The position numbers and the translations under genes are program-made. From assembly GCA_011109175.1 (NCBI GenBank), contig RDEW01000023.1:556089-620088 (forward strand): a stretch of 64,000 nucleotides of DNA, read 5' to 3'. The notes beneath the pieces were generated by a model that ran no database searches, was not told the origin of the DNA, and saw only the letters and a program-made list of their open reading frames with translations. Origin of the DNA: Dicyema japonicum (Eukaryota; Dicyemida; Rhombozoa; Dicyemidae). Within the stretch, counting starts at the first letter, position 1; every line of letters starts with the position of its first letter. This document shows, one piece after another, positions 10,106 through 21,599 of the stretch.

Positions 10106-12100
10106 TTAGAACACATAGCCCATTCCAAATTTTCTACTATCACCCCATGCTTCGGAATTATCACCGTCATATCTCGCTCCATTAACAATGTTTATTGGTT
10201 CATGCGATAAATTTATTGTATACCCCATATTTTCAAGTTTTTTTAAAATATCTTGATTAAAATTATCTAAATTCATTTAAATAGAATGTCAACTTTCATA
10301 AATGATGTGTGGTTGGCTTAAAATGTGAATGCGAGCATCTTCAATTGATTCTTTCAAACTCATTCCACGGAAAATTACGTTAATTAAAACATAAGCTACT
10401 CCTAAAATGAACTTCAAAAGCAAACCGGTGACTATTCTTGTCCCATTAGTCCCTCCAATACTCCACATTCCCCCAGTATCCTTATCCATAATAATAATGG
10501 GAGACATTGCAGACCGCGGTCTCCGTCCTGGTGATGGATAATTATTCTAATGAATAAATTTGAGAGCAACCGTCATATTGGGAATTTCAGTGGGAAAAGT
10601 GAAGTCATCCATTTGATCATTCAGAATTATCCCATCTTCGGTCATCAAAAACGATCCGAACCAACGGTTAATTGACCTGAATATAATAGTTCTATGGTAC
10701 ATGGTCATTGATACTGCCTGTCCTGTTTTGTCGACTACGGAAATGTGAGATGTTCCAATAGTGTCATCATTAAAAGACATATCTGTTGATACAAAGCCTT
10801 CTTCGACTTGCCCCTGCATTACTGCGTTGTAAACTTTGTTAACAAATTGATCACTGCACATCATTATTATTTGAAACCTTAAAACCGTATTCAATTCTCT
10901 CTCAACTTCTGGTGAATTATCTCCAAATTTTTCTACTCCTTTATAAACGTGGCGAAACGTCTAAAATGAGACTGATCAAACTTCTATGATTTTTCTGTAT
11001 GTCTCGGCTCGCTTAAAATCCTCAGAATGAAAGTTAAACTTGTCAAGGACTTTTAAAACAACGAGAACAAAGCTTGAAATGCTTGGTGGAGGTACTGCAT
11101 ACAAATCCTTCCCTAAATTGATTGAGTGATAAAACCTCGAACGGATACGTGAATTGGGTCTTTGACATTTACTTCGTAGCTCTTTAGATCATTTAATGAC
11201 ATGATTCCCCCATGGCTTGCAACCTGAAAGGATAATAAATTGATATACCGTTGATATTATGTTCTCAGCGAATACACCATTATAAAATGGGTCAATCCCT
11301 TCGGATGCTATTATACTCAACGTTTCTGACAATTTTTCTCGTTCCACCTCATCTTTCTCTTTCTTAAAACAGCAGTTGTTGCTTTCATATGTTGTATAAA
11401 TGTTCGCAATGTTCTCATACCGTTTGAATTCCTCATATCTAATTTTTCTCATTGAGATGGCTACAAATGAACCATAACATATAACCCATGGAACGAGATA
11501 TCCCGACTCCTTCACTGAGCTTAATTGCGTCATGAAAAAGCTTAATCCAAGGCAGCCTACATACGTAATGAATCAAATAAACTTTCCATATCGTTGATGT
11601 ATCTCATATATTCCCTTCAGATATCCAGGAACTCCCACAGATAATCCTCCCTATAATCTAAAAAAATACAGTGAACAATTTTGGACTGATTTCTGTTTTT
11701 GAAAATGTCAGGTTTGATTATCATAGGAGCTGTTTCTCTAGCATCAAACACCTTAACGTCTCCAGAACTATTTCGAACGACGATAAAAGCTCCTCTAACA
11801 ATATTTAGACTATTAAACCCTCCAATTCCTGAACTCTGAGCATTAACAACCCCTATGCACAAGCTGATCGTAATGGCAGCGTCTACAGCAGATCCCCCTT
11901 CTTTTATAATGTTTTTTCCGTACACGGAACACACCGAGTCGCTACTACTAACAGATCCGTGCATCCTAGCTGACTTACAAATTAATTATTTTGATTACAT
12001 TGTTCCGAATTAGGACAGTGTCAGTTATGAGTGCGATAAAAACACACACAGCCATCGTTACAAGGAATATGACTATTAAGTGAAACTTGGTAATTATCAT
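10106..12100 (-). CDS. GGT1: gamma-glutamyltransferase
   Basis: Fourteen exons join over thirteen GT-AG introns of 21-27 nt (11974-11998, 11795-11818, 11651-11676, 11557-11582, 11461-11485, 11224-11248, 11113-11135, 10961-10981, 10854-10877, 10677-10700, 10547-10570, 10402-10425, 10267-10293) to give 558 aa; human GGT1 is 569. Residues 6-25 are a hydrophobic type II signal anchor. Family blocks: GGSAVDAAI, GIGGG, DARETAP (substrate-binding Arg), GGLSVGVPG, GKLPW, GIDPFYNG, GTSHISVVD with the catalytic and autocleavage Thr at about T377 (human T381), NDQMDDF and the GG of SIGGT. The enzyme cleaves extracellular glutathione and transfers the glutamyl group. The intron at 10854-10877 is 24 nt with no stop, so it could be retained without breaking the frame; splicing there is inferred from family length. 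Symbol is by homology; orthology within the GGT family was not tested. Confidence 0.95.
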
Positions 12101-12772
12101 TAAAATTATTCAAACTAAACACTCAGTAACAGTTTAATTGATCGTTAGCGCTATTTTCTGATTTAAATAGATTGATTAACTTAAAATGCGTTTTGTGACG
12201 TGTTACCAATTAGCTAGGTATTTTTTTATATTTATTTTATTGAATCAAAATCACTTGGTTAAAAAAATAAGTGATCCATACAGACAAGATGAAGTTCGAT
12301 ACCAGAGAGGACGGGCATTATATACTGCTCTTTCACTAGGCTGATGACAGCTAATATTTTGTTGGATTTTCGAGGTGGCTGTTTAGTAGGTTGGTTTTCT
12401 TTAGGAATCAATAGTCAAGAGTTCTAGCAAAAGCACTTTAAGAGTCACAGACTCCGAATTAGGTCCCGCTGACTCAGTTGGTGGCTTCCTGCACTTTTGT
12501 AGGTCAATAGACTGCATATTATTTTTAAAATTAAATTTATTGAATCAGAAAACATGTATGATGACAAGGAAATGAATTAATTAGATAAAATAATTACCGA
12601 GGGACCTACTAACGTGATTGCTGCAATTGATCCTCAAATAACGTATCCTTTTTTTTACGAGAATCCTCACCAGCCATCTACCTGAATTCCACTTCTTTTT
12701 AGGACTGTGGGTTCGCCGCTTCGCCAGTGTAGTGAGTTGCCCGCTCTTCTAGCGCCTCGACGACTATAGGAT
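12101..12772. other. intergenic, nothing recognised
   Basis: Upstream of the GGT start. AT-rich to 12300, then mixed sequence without open frames, repeats or domain matches that I can support. Confidence 0.4.
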
Positions 12773-13037
12773 TTACTCAATTGGTGTCTTGACTCCACGT
12801 TTGTGCTCGACAATCATACTTTCTAATGTTTCTTTTATTGGCATATCAATAGACAAAACTTTCAAATAATTTCTGTACCAAGTGGAGATAATCCCGTCCC
12901 ATGTCAAAACCACTGGGATAATTCTCATAGGAATTCTCCAGCGCGTAAGTCAAACTTGTGTAGCTTTTCCACTTTTGTATGCTTGAGTACTTCTTGTGAA
13001 CTGATTCTAACTTTGTAATTACAATCTCATTTTTCAT
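12773..13037 (-). CDS. 78-aa unrecognised helical protein
   Basis: An open frame from ATG 13037 joins over a 28-nt GT-AG intron (12832-12859) to a second exon ending TPIE-stop, 78 aa in all. Composition is charged and helix-like (KWKSYTSLTYALENSY, DYLHLVQKLFEKTLESM). No domain recognised. The frame stays open through a further in-frame segment upstream (to about 13056), so the true start may lie in an earlier exon. Same strand as GGT, 673 nt beyond the GGT start. Confidence 0.45.
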
Positions 13038-13589
13038 CTTGTAGACATGAATTACTATATTTATCGCTAATATATCAATTTATAATTCCAAATTTAGCAC
13101 TAATACAAACTTGAAGGGGTCATTTTGCTTTTAGATATGGGAGATGGGAAGGTTTGGGGATAAGATCGAACTACCGGTAAATTTGTCGTTTAGTGAATTT
13201 TGATGACGATTTGAAACAGGCAGTATATAATAATACCGCACTTTCGCAGGACCCAGGTCATGGCCTCCGCATCTGCAGTCAACAAGACAAAACTTTATTA
13301 AAAAGAGACCGTTAGCTAACTAACTAAGGGTTGTGAGGAGATTTATCCAAGGGAGATACCGAAATTCCAATTCCTCTTGTTAAATTCCTTTTTAGTTAAC
13401 ATGCAGATGTTAAAGTGAAATTCCAGAAACTTCCTTCGTGTTAACTTTCCAAACTTAACACGCCTTTTGTAGCGTGTGAGCCACGTCACCAGCTCAGCCT
13501 TTCTATATATCCAGATCTCAAAAACTAATTACTGCAATCACCTTTGAATATGCTAACAAAGATTATCCCCTAATCCTTCATTTTTTAGA
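13038..13589. other. intergenic with small inverted repeat
   Basis: CGTGTTAA at 13438-13445 and TTAACACG at 13456-13463 form an 8-bp palindromic hairpin with a 10-nt loop. No gene is visible. Confidence 0.35.
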
Positions 13590-14540
13590 ATATTTATTTA
13601 AGCACTTCACGAGAGCCATACTAATTATAGCCCCGCATGTGCAGCAAAAGAAACAAGGTTAGATGTCATCCTTTTCCATGCTCCCCTGTTCCTAGCCAAG
13701 GCTCTCATATTGTCCAGGTCGTCGGCATTTATTAGATTTTTTTGATATTGACCAGGTCTTTGTGTAAGACTATTGGCAGTGTTGTTCTTGGTCTTCCACG
13801 ATAGCGGCCTTCTTGACTAACATAGTATGTTTCCATGGATATGTTAGGTGGGGATGTTAATTTTATCCTCAGCACGTGTCTGAAGAGCTTCCATCGGGAT
13901 TCCAGTACTTCTAAGCTGATAGGTCTAGTGCTGCATCTCTTATATAAAGCATTCCTCGATATTCTCGTAGGCCAAGTAGTTACTGTTATTTTTCTCAGCT
14001 GACCTCTGTGGAACGAGTCTAGTTTTTCCAAATCCGCTGATGAGGTCGCCCAAGTTCCAGCGTTATATAAAAGTACGGGTTTTATGAATGAGTCGTATAA
14101 TAGGATTCTCATTTTCGTGTCTATGCCTTTTTGATTGAGCCATTGATTCTTCAGTTTATATAACGCAGCATTGGCTAGAGTTTTCCTACGTAAAATATCT
14201 TCGCTATCTCCCAAAAGTGAACCGAGTTTCTTTACTTGTCGCCACTTCTCTTCTAGGACGTTACTTATCCTTCTTATCTCTGTGAGTTCTGTTTTCTCTC
14301 TGTTCACAGTAAGAAACCATTTCCCTAGTACATCTGGTGCTTTTTCTAATAGGTTTTCCAGGACCTCTTTGTCTTCAGAAATTAGGTCTACATTGTCCGC
14401 GTAGATTACTTCTTCCGTTTTTCCTTGGTATAACGGTCTAAGTTCCCTCATAGCGGCCTCCAAATAAATTGTGAATATTAGAGGAGAAAGAGAGTCTCCT
14501 TGTGGAGTGCCCGTGTTTGTTTCAATTTTCTTTCAAAGAG
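13590..14540 (-). pseudogene. LINE group 1, C-terminal RT part and 3' end
   Basis: The minus frame 14463-13732 (243 aa) holds VIYADNVDLI (the YADD core with D to N), then a GKWFLTVNREKTE segment, KKLGSLLGD, LLYNAGTWA, FHRGQLRKI and NALYKRC, the typical order downstream of a LINE RT catalytic core. The frame breaks just before a further segment with RALARN-like codons and the conserved 3' end (13590-13740). Upstream (14464-14540) only a QGDSLSP-like remnant remains (minus-strand GDSLSPLIF). The YADN replacement means it is inactive. Truncated at its 5' side by the Helitron-like fragment. Confidence 0.85.
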
Positions 14541-14815
14541 GAATAGAAGAATTTATTTACCTTAACGTTGATATAATAACCAGGAACAATCATACAATAT
14601 CACATAGAAGTGTAAATTCTTTAAATATTCTAGGATTTCCAAACCAAATCTTGATTTTTAAGATAAGGGCATCAATTATAATGATGAAAAATTTAAAGTA
14701 ACCAAAATTATGCAATAGTGTACTGGGTTAGCTGTCAGATCATTTATCCCTAACTTAATAGAAGCTAGAGATGCTTTTCAAATTCAAGAGACTACAGTTC
14801 CTAGTAAGACTTAGT
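14541..14815 (+). pseudogene. Helitron/PIF1 helicase C-terminal fragment
   Basis: Plus frame reads SVNSLNILGFPNQ, then LIFKIRASIIMMKNL, then a CTGLAVRSFIPNLIEA segment after one stop. This follows the SLNxxGxPPHxLxLKxGxPIMLLRNL...LCNGTRLxV block conserved at the end of PIF1 helicases and Helitron RepHel proteins. The NGTRL motif is changed and the frame is interrupted. Chromosomal PIF1 cannot be excluded from the fragment alone. Confidence 0.6.
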
Positions 14816-15693
14816 TTTGAAATGCCCAGCAGTAAATAGCAAGTACAATCCTTAAAAACAATAGATCTAGAAACAGATTGTTTTTCATGTGGGCAGTCTC
14901 AAGGTTCTGGAAATAATTTGTAAACTAATGAAGGCTGCGAATGATGCATATCCGAGGCATTTAGGTAAAAAAATTAGTAAACTTAATATATAATAGCTAA
15001 ACAATTGGAAAAAATATTTGCTAATGGCGGAAATGAAGAAAACATCTAGTCCTTGCAGTTGTTGGAAGTCCTGCAGTGATCCTGTTTTGTACCACCCTGA
15101 CACTGAGCACTACCTGAGATAGGTAGATCAGTGATGCCACTTTTGTAGAACGATGTTTGTTAATTAAGATAGCCCGGCCTCACCAATTTGTAGGAGACAA
15201 CCGACTATTAAATAGAACGCGGGAAATACCAGTCGCTCTCATAGATCGGATTTGTGTTTAAGTTAGTTTATGTTGAGTTGAACGATTTTCAGGAATTAAC
15301 CGTTTTCGTCGAGTCAGGGATTCTGTTCAAAGACCACAGTGAGAATTAGGAGAAACCAACCCGATCTTTGAGAGCGATAGCTTTGCACCAGTACAGTAGG
15401 CGCTATTCTTTAGTTTGACTTCCTTGAAAACAGAGAACCAGTTGATAACAAAATATTTGTGATTATTTTATTGCTTACTAAGACTAACATTCAATTGTCG
15501 CCGCGTGACCCAGAGATCTGTCAGGTGTATCTGCTCTGGCGCAGAACTCGAAAGGGAAATTGAAAATTTAGTACAAGAGAAGGAAAAAAAATAAAATTAA
15601 TATATTTGGTAATTAAAATGTATTTTAATCATGGATTTTTAAATAAAATAATTTTTGCCATAGTTTCAAAAATCCACTTAGTTTGATTGAAAA
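14816..15693. other. intergenic, contains a foldback
   Basis: No gene recognised. The inverted repeat at 15230-15380 is listed separately. The region 15560-15693 is A-rich and ends at the CFAP157 start codon. Confidence 0.4.
15230..15380. repeat. 150-bp foldback (inverted repeat)
   Basis: The left arm TCGCTCTCATAGATCGG (15233-15249) and the right arm (15363-15379), which complements it with one mismatch, can pair, enclosing about 113 nt. It could be a MITE-like element or a structured RNA. No target duplication was found. Confidence 0.55.
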
Positions 15694-17372
15694 ATGCCTC
15701 CAAAAAAGAAAGCTGCTGGAAAAAAGCCTGAAAGTCCCCAACCATTGCCTGAGGTCCTTAATCCAGACGAAAAGAAAGTTTTCATCAAAGTAATTCAAGA
15801 ACTTGAAAACCGAATAAACAAGTAACTTTAAAAATTTTAAAGATAGATATCAAGGTCTCTGTGACTACCTGAGCGTTACTAACACAAAGTATGAAAACGA
15901 GCTGAATCAGCAAATATCCGAGAAAAAGGACATAACAAACTACCTCAAGAAAAACCTTCAATCGAAAGGTTTCAATGAAATGTGTAAATTGTCAGGATTC
16001 GAAATATATCAGCTAAATAACAAATTGACAGACTTGAATGAAGAAAAGGACAAAGAGCGGCAATCTTTTGAAAGCCAGCTGAGGTTACTAAAACAAGAAT
16101 TTCAGGAAACCAAGGACGCCTTGAGTGTAGAAAATATTACATTAGGTTTTGTCTTTTGGTTAAACTCAAAGCCGGAAAGATTGCCTCTTTAGAGGAATTC
16201 AAGGTACAAAAGGAGGACATTTTGTCAAAAATAAGCAGATTAGAAAATGAAATAAAGGAAAATGAGGTCAAAAGAAAGGAAGAGCTATATCAGCTAGAAA
16301 AGCAAAACATCCTCGATCGTCACACGTAAATTCTAATAACACTAAAGACTCCAAAAAGTAACTCTGCACAAACTAATCGACATCTCGACAAAATTCCGCG
16401 AGGAAACTAATCGACAGATGGCAGAAACAACGATACGGTCAATTCAAGAGAATACGGCCTTATCTAATGACTACAAGAAACTCAAAAACAAATGTGCGGG
16501 AATTCTCGAGGAAAATAAAAAATTAAAAGAAAGGGCAGCGATTCAAAAAGTAAACGAAGAAATATCTCAGGCTGTGAAAAAAAACCTATCAACCAAGAAC
16601 ATTAGCCTTATCGGGGTATGTTTAGGTTAACAATCCGAAAGATCATCAAAATACTGATGGAGACAAACAAATGTCTTAAATCCAAGCTTAAAAGCCAACA
16701 GTTCAAACAACCGATGGATGAAACTCCAAACATACAAGAAAGTGAGGATAATGAGCTGAATAATTCAAAACTAAATAATGACACAAACGACTCCCAGTTA
16801 CTTGAATTGACTATCTCGGAGTCACAAAATAATGAGTTGTTGCAACGAAATTATTCAGTTTTTCAGAGAATTTTGAAATTCTTGATCAAAATCTATTATT
16901 TTTTAAATTCAGTATTCGGCATGCTTTATTTAGGAATTTGACAATTTAGAAAATCGCAAAATTGAGGAAGAAGAGTTAAGTTACGAATTAATTTCAATGA
17001 CTTCTCTAATAACCTCTTTAGGAGTCCACGATTCTGAGCAGGAAGAAATATATAAGAAATTACAGTCCGTCCCACATCAAGAGGAATTTGAAGAAGAAAA
17101 AGAGTAGCCTTCGTTTAATGAGGGAGATTCAAATTTTCAGCTCCAGAAGAAAAGTATTTCCACTACCGAATTGGAGATGCTGGAATAGTTCCAATGGAAA
17201 GCGATGTCTTTTTAGCAAATATAAAGAAGAAAAAATCTAGGCTGATAGGGGACAACAAAACATACATGAAATATCTTATTAAAAAAATATCCGATAAAGT
17301 TCAGTGATGTACTAATTTTAGATTGAGACATCCGTTAATGAAGAAATATCTTCTAATATTGTTGAAGACTAA
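15694..17372 (+). CDS. CFAP157: cilia- and flagella-associated protein 157
   Basis: Nine exons join over eight GT-AG introns of 22-27 nt (15822-15846, 15969-15995, 16146-16171, 16326-16347, 16616-16641, 16912-16933, 17104-17126, 17299-17321), giving 494 aa; human CFAP157 is 520. Recognition rests on FESQLRLLKQEFQETKDAL, then ENITL and an ASLEEFKVQKED segment, matching the human QEFQETKDxL / LEEFRLQKEE core, and a C-terminal YRIGDAGIVP block. The protein is nearly all coiled coil after a lysine-rich MPPKKK start. The family acts at ciliary basal bodies and axonemes. The intron at 16912-16933 is less sure because flanking residues are hydrophobic. AATAAA lies at 17388, 16 nt after the stop. Confidence 0.92.
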
Positions 17373-17561
17373 TTTTTAATGACTTTTAATAAAATAATAT
17401 TTATTTCGTCCAGTAACATATGTTCGAAAGTTCACAGGGACACTTTGATGTACTCAGTAAAGATCGATCGGATAATCTCTGAAATTGAGTCCTTTGCTAA
17501 TTTAATCAATTGAAATGTCTCCGAAATCACTCGAATTACAACGTAAGATGTTCCCTTAGAC
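17373..17561. promoter_or_regulatory. CFAP157 3' flank with poly(A) signal
   Basis: AATAAA at 17388-17393 is the likely polyadenylation signal. The remainder is plain spacer. Confidence 0.5.
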
Positions 17562-17970
17562 CAGTGGTTCCAACCTGGGTTCCGCAATTTAATAAAAATA
17601 AAAATTTTAATTAAAAAATTAGCACGTTATATATTTAGGCTCAGTTCAAAATACGGAATAAATATACCGGAAACTGCAGATTGCGTAATATGCAAGCCAT
17701 TAATGTCAGACACCTCTATTGCTCCTGTGAGACATTTACCAATGAAGCGTTCTCATATTAAAAACAAGGATTTGGCTAACATCTGTTTATCAAAAGGAAA
17801 TCGTTTGCTTTTTTGTTTTAAGGAAAATCTTCATCAATCAAGGACTATATTGTATTCAGTTGTACTTGAAGACATCAAAGGTCATCTAAAAGCATACATG
17901 AAAACATTATTAAATATTTTCCTGAAAATTTTGATAAAGACTGGATCAAAAATCTATTCTTAGGTAGTGA
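17562..17970 (+). pseudogene. hAT transposon remnant (ZBED5-like)
   Basis: CAGTGGTTCCAACCTGGGTTCC at 17562 is a hAT (Charlie-like) terminal inverted repeat. Just inside, the frame 17640-17963 reads PETADCVICKPLMS then a PVRHLPMKRSH segment, the degenerate BED zinc-finger start of domesticated and mobile ZBED5-type transposases. The element stops after about 400 bp, and no right terminus was found nearby. Confidence 0.7.
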
Positions 17971-18057
17971 GCATTTATTGAAAAATGTTCGTTGTATTTT
18001 GATATTCTAAAAAGCAAAAATTTTATTTAGGAAAGAAAGGAGAGCAAATGATCACAT

Positions 18058-18165
18058 AGCGGCTGACTGCGTGGCTATTCTCTCTCAGGAAGACAAGTGA
18101 GATTCGCTCTAATAACCAACAGCGCTCAGGAAGGTCTTCTGATCGTGTAGAAATCCGATTCCCCG
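18058..18165. repeat. dispersed repeat, copy 1
   Basis: Shares with 56635-56740 the ordered blocks TGCGTGGCTATTC, AATCAACAGCGCTCA (one base different), TCTnCTGwTCGTG-AGAAATC-GATT. Identity is moderate. Its nature is unknown. It abuts the truncated gene copy at 18166. Confidence 0.55.
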
Positions 18166-18290
18166 AACGTATTCTAAATTATAGACGTTAACCCAAACGG
18201 TCATTTTTAACAATTTGTTTTGTTCGTTATTCATCTCTTTTATAGGCGTTTATAAGGAAGACTTACTGTTAGTTCCTGTTTTCAAGATAA
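18166..18290 (-). pseudogene. truncated copy of the 145-aa gene's 5' end
   Basis: Matches 19350-19465 across the 5' flank and the first dozen codons (here MTVWVNVYNLEY, there MTGWINVYNLEY). The similarity then stops abruptly at the dispersed repeat near 18166. It is a duplicated promoter/5' leader plus start codon that lost its gene body. Confidence 0.7.
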
Positions 18291-18331
18291 TGCTAATCAT
18301 TTTTTAATTATTTTTACTTAATTTTTAATTT

Positions 18332-18567
18332 AGATGAAATTTACTGTATTTTATAAGTTATGACGAAATCAATATATTTTTTATATAATTAATGGGTCCA
18401 AGAAAAGTCGGCACTCTTTTTTTTATGTAACCTTGATGACCACCGGCAGATATGAAATTTACTGTATTTTATAATTTATGACGAAATCAATATATTTTTT
18501 ATATAATTAATGCGTCCAAGAAAAGTCGGCACTCTTTTTTTGATGTAACCTTGATGACCACCGGCAG
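18332..18567. repeat. 118-bp direct repeat
   Basis: 18332-18449 and 18450-18567 are near-identical, sharing ATGAAATTTACTGTATTTTATAA and GTCGGCACTC. They are adjacent with no N. Confidence 0.8.
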
Positions 18568-18630
18568 ATCACGTTCTCTCGTGTCCTAGCCCGCTATATG
18601 TGTCTTCCCCACACGTAATTAACCCTTAGG

Positions 18631-18904
18631 ATCTCTGGGAATGTCAGTTATTGACAGTTGCCAGGCAAAAGGCCTGATGGTCTCAGGTTAGTTTTTAATT
18701 ATCAATTATATAAAAAGATTTAAATTATTTGATCCTACAAGAACAACTTATTGGTTGTTTTACAGAGATCTCTGGGAATGTCAGTTATTGACAGTTGCCA
18801 GGCAAAAGGCCTGATGGTCTCAGGTTAGTTTTTAATTATCAATTATATAAAAAGATTTAAATTATTTGATCCTACAAGAACAACTTATTGGTTGTTTTAC
18901 AGAA
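18631..18904. repeat. 137-bp direct repeat
   Basis: 18631-18767 and 18768-18904 are near-identical, starting ATCTCTGGGAATGTCAG and ending TTGGTTGTTTTACAG. Confidence 0.85.
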
Positions 18905-18946
18905 AATATAAGAAAGAATATTTTAAGTCAAATAAAATTAATCAAA

Positions 18947-19384
18947 TTAAAATTGGTCTTCAACGTGGAAGTATTCTCCTTTCCAGTTTTTTCTGAACAA
19001 TTGACCTTTCCCGTGTACTCTGTAAACGTATGTCCCGTCAAGATTTACATATACGACATGTTCTCTAACATGATTATTTCTTCTTTTTTTAATAAAATAA
19101 GCTAAGAATTTTTCATATAACAATCTCATTAGCTCAACAAAAACATCAAGGAAAACTTCAGATAGTGTCATCATAAACATTCTAAAAACATCTGGAAACA
19201 GTTGATAACACATTAACATTATTTCTACGCAAACACTTGGATTTATTGTCGTATGATACACCATGAATGTCATAAATATGTTAACGTCGATCTCCTCGGG
19301 ATAGTTATTTAAAAAGTATAGAAAAACTTCTATATCCAACATGTTTGGGTATTCTAAATTATAGACGTTAATCCAACCGGTCAT
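18947..19384 (-). CDS. 145-aa protein of unknown family
   Basis: A single uninterrupted exon from ATG 19384 to TAA. A TTG 9 nt upstream is not needed as a start. The protein is rich in aromatic and hydrophobic residues (VFLYFLNNYPEE, several Met-Phe runs), with a basic IKKRRNN segment near residue 100 and an aromatic, glycine-containing C-terminus (YVNLDGTYVYRVHGKG). I recognise no domain. No signal peptide is evident. The first codons and about 80 nt of 5' flank are duplicated at 18166-18290, which supports a real transcription unit. Probably lineage-specific. Confidence 0.6.
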   Translation of the reverse strand: MTGWINVYNLEYPNMLDIEVFLYFLNNYPEEIDVNIFMTFMVYHTTINPSVCVEIMLMCYQLFPDVFRMFMMTLSEVFLDVFVELMRLLYEKFLAYFIKKRRNNHVREHVVYVNLDGTYVYRVHGKGQLFRKNWKGEYFHVEDQF

Positions 19385-19465
19385 TTTTAACAATTTGTTC
19401 GTTCGTTATTCTTCTCTTTTATAGGCGTTCATAAGAAAGACTTAACTGCTACTTCCTGTTTGTCG

Positions 19466-20179
19466 GTATATTTAAAATTCAATTTCAATTTATAGTTTCT
19501 AATTTACTGAGCCACTATGGTAGTTGCCTCAACTTATTAATGAACTCACCCTACATCAACTACTACGGGCCGATCTAAAACAAACCTAAAAAAGATCGCC
19601 TTCCATGCAACAGTTACACAAATCCTCCAACGTTTCTCGACTATCCTGTTACGACCGACACTATCCGAAACTCTTATGAAGAGAACGGAGGATCAAATAA
19701 TAACCCCGAAATACCGGTGTGTTCCCCAAGTTTATAGAAAGTCTGTTGGGTCGCGGGAGGAATATTAAGAAAAGTTGAGAAGGCTGCTAAGCGAAGCAGG
19801 AATCACCTAGTGGACTGTATAATAAAGACCCTTGGAAAATCTAGTATTGTGGTGAGATCAAAAAGCTTTTATATTTATCTTCAACTCAATGAGCTTAATT
19901 ATAAGCTGAACACACTAATTAACTGGCTGCGATTTCATGTCTTTTTTTATGGCATCAGCTGGTCCAACTATTCAGAGGAAACCACATGTTGTGTTGCAGA
20001 TGAGGAATCAGGGTTAACAAATTCCACTCCATTGAGTTTTATTGGTAACCTCTTAGGTGGTGTACCAGTGATGTCTAACATTACTACGGAGACCAAATCA
20101 AAGAATTTCGTCAACATACCTCCGAATTCTTTGCTAGTTTACGGGACTGACTATTTCGCAATTAGGTGACGCCATATGG
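19466..20179. other. intergenic with one open frame
   Basis: A plus-strand frame ends at 20169 (up to 119 aa, ATG not conserved as a start). It contains a Ser/Thr-rich stretch and matches no family I know. The rest holds nothing recognised. Confidence 0.3.
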
Positions 20180-21560
20180 GCTTTAGTTCGAAAGATCTGT
20201 AAAACTTTCAAACACTGGAGTAGATTTTGGAGAGATTCGAAGAAGATTTTTGTACTGTAAGCCCAATTATTATTTATTATAAGCAGCATGCGTAAAATCA
20301 TAATATTTATAATTTCACTCGTGCAGCATTCAAAATAATCCTCCACCAACTTCTTCCAACCTCCTCGATTGTAAGATAGTTTCCTTAGATCGTCCAGGTA
20401 GTCTCCACCTTTTAGACTTTTGTTTACGAACTTTAGATCTCCGTCAAGTGTTTTGTAATACGCCGGCGTCCACGAAAACACGGTCGCTGTCTCATGAAGT
20501 AATCCTCTATTGCTATGCTGGATCACTTAAGTCCATACTTATGATATGTCCAAATAGCCTCCAACGCATATCAACTATTTCGAGACTTAGTGGACCCGTA
20601 CAACATCTCTTATATAGTGATTCCTTGTTTATTCTTGCTGGCCAGTTCAGATCTAGTAAGGATCTAAGTTGTCTTTGATGGAAAGAGTCAATTCCAAGTT
20701 GTTCAGTTTTGGACGTCCCTAAGGTCGATGAATTGTATATTAGGATCGGCTTGACAAAGGCTTCACACAATCTCAAACTAAGTGATGTGCAGGATCGTCG
20801 TTTGTCAATCCACTCTTTCTTCAACTTGTTCATCTTTACCCAAGCGATGGCCTTCCTTCTGGCAATATTTTGACTGTCTCCAGGTAAAGAGCCAAGTTTT
20901 TTTCGTTTTTCGCCATGTTTCACTTGATCTGCTTTCCATTCTCCTGATTTCCACAATGTCGGATTTTGCGGTGTTCATTCCAAGGAATCACCAATTTGTT
21001 TTTTGACACAAAGAAGACGTCGTCCGCGTAAGCAATTTCGACGATGTTGTAATGAGTACCAACATTGCACGTAAATTCACAGAAAAACGTCTTACCGACC
21101 CGCACTCTGAGCTTCGTGCTAGCTAGCAACACTCTGATCATAATGACAGAACCAGGGTCCAAGAATTGTTCCAGTATCCTGATAAGTAGACCACAGCGGA
21201 CCGTGTCAAAGGCCCTAGAGAAGTCTATTCCCAGGACTGTTGTTGCACTTTCAAATCTCTGGTTGATAGCGCAGCGCCACTTGTTGCTCATACTACATCA
21301 GCAGTGGATCTTCCTGTCCTGAATCCACTGTGACTAGGGGATAGATAGTTGTCAACTTGTTCTCTGATTCGGTTTAACGTAACTAATGCCAGAAGTTTCT
21401 GTAAGGTGTTTAGCAGGATTATTGGACGTAGGTTTTCAACAGGACCAGCATGCTTGTTAGAGTTTCCATTTTCTTTGATCCCAAATAGCTGAAATTTCGG
21501 ATAGACAAATTGCCAAGATCAGTAATCAAATGTGGGAATACCACGTTTAAACATTTTTTA
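20180..21560 (-). pseudogene. LINE group 1 reverse transcriptase, decayed
   Basis: On the minus strand, from high to low coordinates: PVENLRPIILLNTLQKLL (RT motif 1 region), SHSGFRTGRSTAD, DFSRAFDTVRCGLL (motif A), IAYADDVFFV (intact YADD), KKLGSLPGD, IDSFHQRQLRSLLDLNW and LYKRCC, then a DYLDDLRKLSYNRGGWKKL tail. Several frameshifts separate the pieces (around 20930 and 20520). It shares its order of motifs with 13590-14540. The endonuclease half is absent. Confidence 0.85.
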
Positions 21561-21599
21561 ATTAGTCGCAGAGGACAAGGTCTCCATTATGGCCTGCAT

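Noticed and set aside
14171-14404. Plus-strand 77-codon frame
   Set aside because: Antisense to the LINE RT frame at 13732-14463.
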